A stretch of DNA of 64,000 nucleotides from Nelumbo lutea (Eukaryota; Streptophyta; Magnoliopsida; Proteales; Nelumbonaceae): contig JAKGHH010000007.1 in assembly GCA_022828595.1 (NCBI GenBank), positions 65,150,727-65,214,726 of the forward strand, written 5' to 3'. The position numbers were made by a program, and so were the translations under genes. Positions 23,560 through 33,158 of the stretch are shown one piece after another (position 1 is the first letter of the stretch; each line of letters opens with the position of its first letter). Below the pieces are notes generated by a model, which worked only from the letters and a program-made list of their open reading frames with translations, did not search any database and was not told the origin of the DNA.

Positions 23560-24112
23560 ATCTACGCCTCCATCTTACTAATAGAAGTGGCAAGTTGACT
23601 GATTTGGTTCCCCAAATTCTAAATACTAGCTCTTGTTTCCTGCTGAAATTGCTTGAGTGTTAGTAGCTAGAGCCTTAACTATTTCATCTAATGACATACC
23701 TGAATTTGAGGGTTGGCCTTGCACTGTGATAGGTGCTGAAAATTGGGGCTGATAATTCTACCGTCCTCCTTGGTTCTCGTAACTTAGATTTGGATGATCC
23801 CTCCACCCCGGATTGTAATAATTGGAGTAGGGGTCATAATTGTGTTGAGGCTGACCTGGGAATCCTCCTACGGCACTTGTTTGCATCAATCCTACTGTAG
23901 TGATGGACACATGTCCATAGGATGACCAGGGATCGAATAGATGCCACACTTTAGCTGTTTGCAATTGTCCTACAGCCAGTTGCTTAACCAAAGCAATTAA
24001 ATCTGAAATCTAATTTTCTAAATTAGGATGATTTACCTCATTAACACGCCTAATGGTGCCATCTATCCTTGTGTCGAACTATTGTGAATTTTCGGCCATG
24101 ATGGAAATTAAA
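23560..24112 (-). pseudogene. Athila gag C-terminal part (copy B)
   Basis: The minus-strand sequence follows the gag of the 60331 copy from NMAENS through the zinc-knuckle region (here CGIYSIPGHPMDMC, so the second cysteine is tyrosine) and the Gln/Asn-rich tail. It is broken by several frameshifts and stops. It ends at 24112 at the ATTAA that is also the Copia target in copy A. Confidence 0.8.
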
Positions 24113-24187
24113 ACTCTAGGCAGATCTCCCATCAATTTAGAATTAGGGGAACGTTTTGGAATTCCAAGAAAGGGGCAAGAAACTAAC

Positions 24188-24440
24188 CTAGTAGTACTTG
24201 AGTAATTGAGGCCTCTTCTTCTTGTATGTTACGGTGAGAAGATCACGCTCCATGTCAAATGGCATAGGTTCTAGGTGGAAAACTTTGATAAACTCAAAAT
24301 CCTTTAGCTGCCAAGAACAATGACAAGTCAGGACCACCTAAATTCAAGTAGCAGGAGCTCTCATGTCCCAAATGAGAGTAAAGTCTATATTCAGAGCAAG
24401 TGAAGAAAAAAAAAATAAAACCTTCTTTCTTTCGCAATCT
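24188..24440 (-). pseudogene. C-terminal exon(s) of a long-chain acyl-CoA synthetase (LACS) gene fragment
   Basis: The exon 24307-24188 starts after a canonical acceptor (TTCTTGGCAG). It encodes 39 residues with the LACS C-terminal signature: LKDFEFIKVFHLEPMPFDME, RDLLTVTYKKKRPQLLKYY. The final codon is TAG directly before GTTAGT. Family members continue with Gln here, so this is best read as CAG to TAG at a splice donor. Upstream, 24440-24422 encodes KIAKERR-like sequence before a GT donor, but joins one base out of frame. LACS enzymes activate fatty acids to acyl-CoA. The remaining exons (AMP-binding domain) are not in the window. The neighbours are Athila copy B on one side and AP2 exons on the other. 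Confidence 0.78.
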
Positions 24441-24496
24441 TGTTGAGAGAGAGAGAGGGAGGTTGTTAAGTAAATAAAGGGTTTAGAAGGAATTAC

Positions 24497-25186
24497 CAAA
24501 TGTTCCAAGGTAAAGGTATTTGTTACAACTGGGACAATTTGAGCTTCCTATCTTCCATTATGGTGATGTCTGCAAAGTGAACATCAGTTGCCAAAGAGTA
24601 CAGAATCCATAAAGAAGTAGTACAGAATCCTACATGGTTGGGGGGTACTTTGGCCTTGCTGTTTGGTTGAATAATTCTCCTGTTCCAAATCAATTTAATT
24701 GACAAACATAAAAAAGAACAAAACCTAACATGTGAAGCTGTTAGTAAATGTTCCTTGCCAAATGTACTATGTTTTGAATGTATAGTAGGTACCATAGTCC
24801 TTGTGAAGTACACTGTTAATTTGATGAGAAGTTAGAACTTTACAGTAGGAACTTTCCACATTAGAGGAGATTTCTAAATAGTTGGAGTTGGTGGGATAGA
24901 AAAGAAATGTAGATACGTAGATAGATAGATAAATATAGATCTAGAGAGAGAGAGAGAGTTGTTATTTCCTTTAATTCCATAAATACCTTGCAAACCCACG
25001 GTATTTTGAAACTCCCCTGGAAAACCCACTACTTTTCCTGCAAATTCAATCCATATAAACACCTCAGTTATTCAGCAAATTTGGAATTCTTTTTAGTAAC
25101 TGTTGAAATTACCTTCTCGATTATCCAATGTATTCTTCTCTGGACAGGCCCTTCATTTCTTTTAGCTCTTCTTGGTATGTAGATAA
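24497..25186 (-). pseudogene. Three exons of an AP2-subfamily (WRINKLED-like) transcription factor, decayed
   Basis: The exons, on the minus strand, are 25186-25113, 25037-24987 and 24569-24497, each with AG acceptor and GT donor and matching phases. They encode the linker between the two AP2 domains (LSTYQEELKEMKGLSREEYI) and the start of the second AP2 domain (RKSSGFSRGVSKYRGFA, then RHHHNGR and NKYLYLGTF). Such proteins are nuclear DNA-binding regulators; the WRI branch controls fatty-acid synthesis genes. Lesions are a TAA after EEYIG, a TAG where the domain's conserved Trp is expected (after HHHNGR), and a 4-base deficit before NKYLYL. The first AP2 repeat and the rest of the second are not found nearby. 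Confidence 0.8.
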
Positions 25187-26490
25187 CTGTGGTAATCACA
25201 TTCAATTAAGCCATTACTAACATGAAATTAGATGGGAACTGGATGGGCCAGAGACAAAATCATACACAACAGACTAGACAACTTATCATGAGTAGGGGAT
25301 TAAGTCGGTTCAGGTTAGGTCTGATTAAGACATCCCTAACCAAATGAGCAGTTGCCTAACCCAGATCCAACCTTAAAACATTATGTTGGGTTAGGATCAG
25401 GTTTCATTCAGGTTGGCTTGATTTCACTACTTCCTTTTGCCAAATGTTATTATTTTCTAGACTCATGGTTTAAAGTTTATTCAATTTTAGCATTATTACA
25501 AGTCATGATGAAACCAGTCCTAGCAGACTCCAAATGGTTAGGACTTAGGATTAAGGCTGAATTATGTTGACTACCTCTCACAAATCCAGTGGACCTTATT
25601 TTAATAGAAAGGATCTAGGTCAGCACCAAACCATAGTTTTCTTGTTCTTTCTGCAATAAAGATAAAGAAAAATCCTTGAACATGCTCATGAATTCAAATG
25701 ATCACTTTACTATCTTAGTTGTGGACCTTATTTTAATTTTTTTTATCCAACTCCCATACTCCTTTAATTGTTCAAATAAATAGGAAAAGCTGAACCATAA
25801 TTAAAAATAGATGAACCATAATAAAAATAAAAAATTGAACTCAAAAATACCTGGTTCACAATCTTTGTCATCTTGTTGAAATGGTGGTTCACGCAAATTT
25901 GAAGGGTCCCCTCCATAGGCAACACCCTCTTTCTCTCTCTCTCCCTCTCTTCTAGAGGGGTCCCAATCTGAAACAATAAAAAGATTAGAAAACAAAAAGC
26001 AAAAAAAAAAAACAAAAACACTTGAATATAGGATAGATGAACCGAGAATAACCTGCTTTTCGAAGCTTCTCAACTTATGCAAGCATGAAGCATCTAAAAA
26101 TTTAAGCAAATAACTTAAGAACATCTAATTTCCAAATCAACAAAACTAAGAAAATCCAATTCAAAAAGAATGCCAACTAATTTTGATCTACTAGAAAAGG
26201 GGTTAACAAACCATCAAATAAGTTCAATAGTTCAAAAAGGTAATAAGTTCAATGGTTTGATGCACTCAAAAATCCATAAAACAACTCAAAAAATCCACAA
26301 CCCAAATATTCTAATATACCACAACAATGATCAACATGGCCACAACTCATTGGCATCCAAACAATCTACCCAATGCTTACATCATTAAGAAATGGGTAGA
26401 AGTATCTCAATTGGCTTTTTGTCCACCTACAAACATGCAAAAGGACCAAAATTAAATCATTGATAAACAAATCAAAGCATAAATTAATAA
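25187..26490. other. Stretch without a recognisable gene
   Basis: AT-rich sequence. One exon-like segment on the minus strand (about 25974-25854) has a good acceptor (TTGTTTCAG) and donor (CCAG/GTATTT) and is open, but its product is not recognised. A short pair of TAGGG-type ends lies at 25293-25338 without a matching target duplication. Confidence 0.4.
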
Positions 26491-26493
26491 TCA

Positions 26494-28440
26494 CTAAGCA
26501 AAAAAATAGAAGTTAGTGTAATATATCTTTTGTTTTTTCTTCACCCCATGAAACATAGAAATCCAATCCCCTCCACAAATAAGAGCTTTAATAGTTTTTG
26601 GAGCCAATGATGCACAATAAGGATCAATTGCCCTACCACTAGCATTAAATATAGTTTCTGAAGCTACTGTGGGTATTGGAATGGCAAGAATCTCAACCAT
26701 CATCTTCGATAACACCCGGTATTTCAAATTATTAGCCTTCCACCATTCCAAAGCATTAAACTCATAATATGACATTTCATCCTCGCAAATATATACACTC
26801 TCTTCAAGGTACATATCCAACTTTTATTTTGGTGAGGGAATGGTCTCAGCTCTCTTCACATAATTCATCAACTTTGACCATCCTAAGCTTGTTGATAACT
26901 GAGAATTGGAACTAGAATTTGAAGAACTATTGCTACCATTCCCTTTAAGTTGATGATTGTTCACTACTAGCATTATAAGCAGCCACATACTCATATAAAG
27001 TTGGTACAAAGCAACTCGAACTTGCTCAATGTTATTTCTAGTTTCAGTTTCTGAATAGATTTCTGGAAAACACATCTCAACCAGTTTCTGAATAGTTTCA
27101 CCCCAATACTTATAAAACTTCTCCTTCATCTTTCCAACCATCCTTCTAATGAAAATCATTTTTATCCATTGCCTTCAAGTTTAAAATTTCTTTCACCCTA
27201 TATATCTCACTGAGGTACAAATTAGAAATAGGATACTCACTACCAAAATAATGTTCGTGACTACATTGAAAACTTCAAGTACCTCGCATACTTTTTCCAC
27301 CTTTTACCATTCTTCAAGAGTTGGCAAATAGTCATAATTTGGTTCCCTTTCTTGAAATCTTGGAAAACACATCTTTGAATTTCAAAGCACATGACAGCAT
27401 CTCAAATGTTGAATTCTAACGGATAGGACAATCAGTAACGAACTTCTTTGTACCAAGTCATAATTGTTGTACAATTTCAGAAAATGTTTGTTTCCTAGCC
27501 TCAGATTGGTTAATGTATTTGACACTTTCACGAACATTTTCTATGATGTGACCAATTTCACAAAGACCATCTTAAACCAACAAATTCAGAATACGTGCAC
27601 AACATCGAACATAAAACAATTTTCCAACACAAAGCAACCTCCTATTCCTAGAAAAGATCTCTCTCAAAAACCTCAAACAAGAATCATTATATGATGCATT
27701 ATCCACAAAAACTATAAACACCTTATTCTTGAGTCCCCACTCTTTTAAACATTTATAAATGTCATCTGCAATATCAACCCCATGACAAGGTGGAGAAACA
27801 TGGACAAAATTGAGAACACGCTTCTGTAACCTCCAATTAGCATCTACAAAGTGACCAGTTATCACCATATACTCTCCTTTGGTTTTATGACTTCCAAAGG
27901 TCAGTGGTGATGCTAATTTTTGAAATACCCTTTAAAAGATTTTTCAATTTCTTCTTTTGATCATCATACACAGCTACATAATCATTCTTTATTGTCTTAC
28001 GAGAGGTCTTCTCAAAAGTAGGATTAAACATCTTCATCATGAAATTAAAATCGTTCTCTTCCACTACAGTAAATGGATGCTCATGCATAAGCACCCAATG
28101 AGCAACTGCTTCCCTCATTTTGGAATGGTCATACTTTGCAGCAATAGAAGTATCCAAAAGAGGAGGGCCTACAATGTCTACATCAACATTGGAATCCATT
28201 GGTTGGAAATTCAAGGTCATTTGTTGCTTCCGTTGCTTTTCAACTTTTTGAACCTCTTTTCTTGATATACATGTTTTTAAATGTCGGGCCATGTGACTTG
28301 TTGCCCCAGTAAGATTGTATAGATAATTTACTCTTACAGTGGACACACTACGCCTTCTTTGTTCCATCAACAACTTCAACCTCTTTGAGTTCCTTCCATA
28401 CATCTAACGTTTTTTGTCTTTTTGATTTTTGTATTGGATC
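26494..28440 (-). pseudogene. hAT-superfamily transposase with BED finger, decayed
   Basis: On the minus strand the pieces are, in order: a BED zinc-finger (CVHCK near 28345-28331, then SHMARHLKTC), the helical region with ISITTDLWKS (near 27890), a block with GHFVDANWRLQKRVLNF and VFVDNASYNDS (27868-27660), and the C-terminal hAT dimerisation region (ALEWWKANNLKYRVLSKM ... IPTVASE ... LICGGDWI, 26760-26560). The order and motifs match Ac/RICESLEEPER-type transposases, which excise and reinsert hAT elements. Frameshifts and stops separate the pieces (28310, 27870, 27400, 26820). Confidence 0.88.
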
Positions 28441-30095
28441 GTCTTCTTCAATAGGGTTCTGAGATTCAATCTAAGTACCATCTGTGGTAGAAGGAGTGTC
28501 AAAGGGATTGCTTGCATTATTTGTTGTTTGACTTGTCTCATTTGGAGATGAGTCATCAGCAAAGTCAACCATGATTATAGGGGAAGGACCAGACATAGAA
28601 TGAGATGGTGAGGGTCCTATTGAGGTTGAAGGAACATTTGTTGATGAAACATTGTGATCATGGATAGGGGATGATGGTGTTCCTACACAACAAGATACCT
28701 TGTGATCAATTTTGTTTAAATTAATAAGTTGAACAGGTTTGGACTATGTTGTTTAATATTTAAGAAAGGGAGTGAAGACTTAAGATTAAGAAAAGAAAAG
28801 AGTAGGGCAATATTAGAGGATGCACTAGGTTTCTAATGGAGTCGAAACCGCTAGGTTTCTCTAGGAGTTGGCACCTTATTAAGTTTGGAGTCAACACCAT
28901 AAGTATTTGTAGAAAAAATTCTTCTTTCATTCATTTATTCATTCTTTTTTTAATTTATCAGTATTCATTAATTTATTCTTTTTGTAGACATTCAGATTGG
29001 GAAGTGGCTTTAAATGGGTTTTGTATATAAAGCTTGATGGTGTCAACACTCAACAGTTTTCAACTTTGCTAATTGCTGCATACCTCAACAAATCATAAAA
29101 GGAAAAAAAAAAACACATTTCATAAATAATTCATCATAATACAATTATTTTCTTGTATTCTAATGATATATTTTAAGAAACAAAATGAATTAATTCAAGT
29201 ACTGTCAACCTGCCATTCAACTTTAAGTGTGGCTGGTGCACATGTGTCAAAATAATTCATCATGATACAACTATTTAGCTTGCACTTGCAGAAGAGCTAA
29301 ATGCCTAAACCATATATGAGTTTTGACACAAGATTTTGTTAAAAAAACAAAAGAAGTGGAATAAACAAGTGTCAGCTAAATATAATTCCTCTGTTAATAT
29401 ATTTCCAAAAGCCTTGAAAAAAAAAAACATTTGATAATTCCCCTGTTAATGAAAAGTAATAATAAACAAGCTATGTTAATGAAAAATAAACATTTGCTAA
29501 TTTGAAATCGCAGAAAACTATAAAAACTAAAACTAAAAAACTAAAAAACCCAAACCTAGAACATAATGAAAAGAAGACGAAAGCAAACCTAATCTGTCCT
29601 TGTTTGTGAGTGTGTGAGACGGTGAGAGGCTAGACTTTGAGAGGCTGGATAGGCTATGGATTGCGGCTGAGAGTCTGCGACCTGTGAGTCTGGAGTCTCT
29701 GGACTGCGATTGTGAGATTGACAGTTGAGAGCTGAGAGGAGAGGAGACATGAGAGAGGAGAGCTTGAGAGGAGGGGAGAGGCGAGAGGCAGAGCTATGGT
29801 AGTAGCGACTGGTCAAAGGCTGAGGCTTGACCGCTTGAGAGCTTAAGAGTTGAGAGGAGACTCGGAGAGGAGAGATGAGAGAGCAGAGAGAACAGAGAGG
29901 AGAGGAGATCAGGAGACTGAACTTTCGAAGGGTTAGGTTAGGTCGAAGGGTTTTTTGATTTTTGAATTTACACCGTATATAAGGGACTGTCATTATAAAA
30001 TAGTATTACGAATAACATTTCTTGAAAAGGTATAATATATATGTATATATATATATATGAAAATATAAACTATACATAATTATACTTATAAGCTT

Positions 30096-30115
30096 GTTAG
30101 GCTCGCGAGCCTAAC
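30096..30115. repeat. Perfect 20-bp palindrome in the hAT subterminal region
   Basis: GTTAGGCTCGCGAGCCTAAC equals its own reverse complement. It lies about 150 bp inside the hAT end. Confidence 0.85.
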
Positions 30116-30264
30116 GAGACGAACTTTAGAACATTCGGGCTCAACTCGATTACTATACGAATATAATATAAAGCTCAAATTCGGCTCGAAGCTCGATTTG
30201 AGCCGAGCTTTTAACGAATTGAGCCCGAATGGCTTGTGAAAAGTTTGACTCGTGTCCACCCCTA

Positions 30265-32099
30265 CATCTCATATATCCACTATCTTGCATCAAAGAACAA
30301 TTTCAAGTCATCCTCTCAGTCGAATTCCTCAAAACGTCATTCTTGGGTTTTGAGATTGCTACTATTAAACTTAAACAAGGCTATAATCAAAGAAGTAGGT
30401 TTCTTAACTCCTAATTCCTTTTACTTAACTATTGGTTATTTGGTTGTTTTATATCATATATTTTGGTAATTTAAGTTCGAATTGATTGAGATTGGAGTTC
30501 TAAATCTATGAAATCTTTTCTTCAAGCTTCTCATAATCTCAGAATTAGAGGGAGAGAAGTGGGGGATTTAGGGAATATTAGTACCTAATTCTTAACAACA
30601 TTTCCTTAAAACTGAGATTAGGAGATGATAGAAGGGATCCCATTCGCAAATTTTATAATCCCATCCTTATTAATTTGAGTTTTGCAAAGTTGAGAACCTG
30701 AATGATTGTCATATTGGGTTGTCATTTATATCTTGAGAGAGGGGTGCCTAAACATGCCTTTGAACCACTAAGCCAACCTTTATCTTATGATAATAAATGA
30801 AATAAAATATTTTTTATCAATTCAAATGTCCACATGTAATCACAACAAATAACACATATTTGTGTTCAACAATTCCAACTAAAGATTAAAAAAATAATAT
30901 TCAAAACTAATATTTTTTAAACTAATGGAATAAATAATTTCTTAGATCAACATTTATATGAAAAAGTGATTTTTAATCTCAAGAAATCTATACAAATAAA
31001 AATATGAATTATAAAATAATCATTTTAGTACTTAAAATTTATAAGTTTGAACATGATATGTGTCTTAAAATTTTTATAAATTATTAATTAATGTTTTAGT
31101 TTGCATTAAATAAAAACATATTTATTATTTACAAAAATAAAAATATTGTTTAGAAAATGCTTGAGAATATAATACAAAATGAACTTTTCAAATCCATTAA
31201 TCTACTTTTATTTCAAAAAATGGTTTTTTATTTCATAAAATTTATAGAATAAAAATATTAATAATGGAATAACTATTTTAGTAATTAATAATTATGAATT
31301 TGCATATGATATGTATCTTAGAAAATTTAATATATTTGATATATTTTAAGTTAATATTATGTATTTTTATAATTTATTAATTGATATTTTAATTAAATTT
31401 TATAGTAATGTTTTTATTGTTTACAAAAAATAAAAATATTGTTTACCAAACATTTGATAATTAATTTTTAGTTGACTTTTTTATTAATATTAAAATTAAA
31501 AAATAATAAAATAGAAAGCAAATGATATAATAATTTACATATAATAGTTGAATACTTTTTTGTGCCTTCATTTCAATAGAAAATAGAATAATAATATTTT
31601 TGTGCATGTATTATAATATGTTCTAGAATTCTAGATTGATGCATTATTAATAAAATTATATGATTTCTATGCATCTCACTATGTTAGTTGTAGTATATTT
31701 CTTCACAAATACTATTATAATATATATTTATTCATTAATTATAGTTATTTAACCTTAAATATAACGTTATTAATATATTTATAGAATTTATAGGTATTTC
31801 CTAGCATATCCAAGTATCTCCATATTTTTTATCTATATCCATATATTTGCAAAGTGTAATTATATCCGATACAGTACCTAATTATATCCGATACAGTACC
31901 TAATACTCATACACGTACTTTTAATCCTTGATCCCCTCTACTTAAGTGAGGGCTGACTCGGTATTAGCTGGTTTGTTCCAGCGTTGATGTGAAATCAAAT
32001 CCTGCAATCAGTACTTTTGGGAAAAAGGGTCAAGAGGAAGCTATTTTAAGGCTAGTTTAAATAATTGTCAGATAATTCAGCGGGGAATGCTTCTTTCAT
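30265..32099. other. AT-rich intergenic and upstream region of the PIF-like gene
   Basis: No coding signal. Very AT-rich between 30780 and 31900. A 22-bp tandem duplication (TATATCCGATACAGTACCTAAT at 31861-31882 and 31883-31904) lies about 200-250 bp before the probable leader exon. A specific TATA box cannot be chosen. Confidence 0.5.
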
Positions 32100-32238
32100 T
32101 TTTGAGTGCCTGACGTCGTCTGTTCTCACTATAGTTAAATGCTCTGTCTCAAGACTCGTACTTCCGAGCGTAGACGGAACGGTCCGAACGGAGCAACAGA
32201 GAGAGTGTCTATGAGTGATGATTAATTCTGCTTTCGAG
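32100..32238 (+). other. Probable 5' UTR exon of the PIF-like gene (start uncertain)
   Basis: A less AT-rich segment containing TGACGTCGTC and a purine-rich stretch ends in CTTTCGAG before GTATGC, a good splice donor. The matching acceptor is TTGTCCAG at 33132-33139, giving a 901-bp intron within the 5' UTR. Family genes often have such a leader intron. The transcription start is a guess. Confidence 0.45.
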
Positions 32239-33158
32239 GTATGCAGTAGTTCTGAATCAGGTGAATTAATTTATTTGTCTTGATTACTTAATTTCATCAT
32301 CTTGGTTTCTGTTTTTATTATTCGGGAAAGGAGTAATTGTTTCGACTTGGGAGGAAACTATGCTTATTCACTTGCAATTGGGTTTCGTGGCTTCTCAACT
32401 TAGGAGTCTTGGCTTGGTTTTCTTCTATTCTGAGGGCGGGATGTTGGAAAATCATCCTTTTTTCCTCCGTCATATCCTCTAGTTCTATTTCTATTTTTTT
32501 TTAGTTTTCTTCTTCATAAACAGGATTATTTTGCGGCTGGGTTACGTATATTTTCCGGTATCTGAGGCTATTTTTTCATTTCATATCATTCTATAATGAT
32601 TCTATCATCAAATTTATACTGTGATTCTTCCCACTGTTCGTATGATTTGTTTGCTTTAAGTTAGGAATTTTGATTTTTTTCATTAAAATATTCCCCCTTA
32701 CATTCTTTTTCTTTTAATAATTTGCCTTCTGGGTTGTTCCCGTTTGCTCTGTTTGGTTATTTTCGAGCTAGCACTTCAACTTATTATCTTTTTTCCCCTT
32801 ATTTAATTATAGAATTTGCTCTTTTTTTGGCTCATTTTTGAGAAATTTGAAGCTACAGCTTGTTCTCTATTTCTATAGTTTTTTTCTTTTGTGAGGCTAA
32901 TTGCTAATTTTGTTGCTTGACATTTTTTAAAATTGTCATTTGCATAAATTTTAGTTTTTGAACAGGGTAGACAAGTACTTCTTAGCTTTAATATACGGTT
33001 GCTTTTAATAATGATTTAATGATTTTGTACTAAAGTAGGCTTATTTGTTTTGTTTCTTCCTTTTTTTTCTTGAGATGGGCAAAACTTCTTGTTTGGTTTA
33101 AGCTCTGATTTTTATTACCTGAATTTTCCTGTTGTCCAGAAAGTTTGTTCGGCTTGTC

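Larger units (their letters stand above)
19652..24112 (-). mobile_element. Athila copy B, gag-protease only, 5' truncated
   Basis: Minus-strand internal sequence runs from gag (24112) through protease (about 23050-22770), the same non-coding 3' region as copy A, and a polypurine tract (about 19652-19668) into the shared LTR. A solo Copia LTR (19679-21606) sits just inside the polypurine tract. The 5' LTR, primer site and gag N-terminal half are absent: homology stops at about 24112 against host gene sequence. RT and integrase are absent, as in A. Confidence 0.82.
26494..30264 (-). mobile_element. hAT DNA transposon, left end not resolved
   Basis: The transposase remnant is followed at higher coordinates by its leader. 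A TATA-like TTATATAC (minus strand, about 29970) and a CT/AG-rich tract (29600-29950) lie there. At the end is a terminal sequence TAGGGGTGGACAC (minus strand, 30264-30252), a common plant hAT terminus. Subterminal inverted repeats (ATTCGGGCTCAA near 30137 and TTGAGCCCGAAT near 30219) and a 20-bp palindrome (30096-30115) support a hAT end. No partner terminus or 8-bp duplication was found below 26494. Confidence 0.65.

Noticed and set aside
24523..24813. Minus-strand open frame of 96 codons as a gene
   Set aside because: It spans an intron and part of an AP2 exon in the wrong frame; the exon model explains the conserved part.
25293..25338. Short element with TAGGG-type ends, possibly the left hAT terminus
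   Set aside because: The flanking 8-mers (ATCATGAG and ACCAAATG) do not match each other or the right flank CATCTCAT.
29589..29993. Minus-strand Ser/Leu-rich open frame of 134 codons
   Set aside because: Lies in the CT/AG-rich leader of the hAT element; composition explains the lack of stops and no domain is seen.
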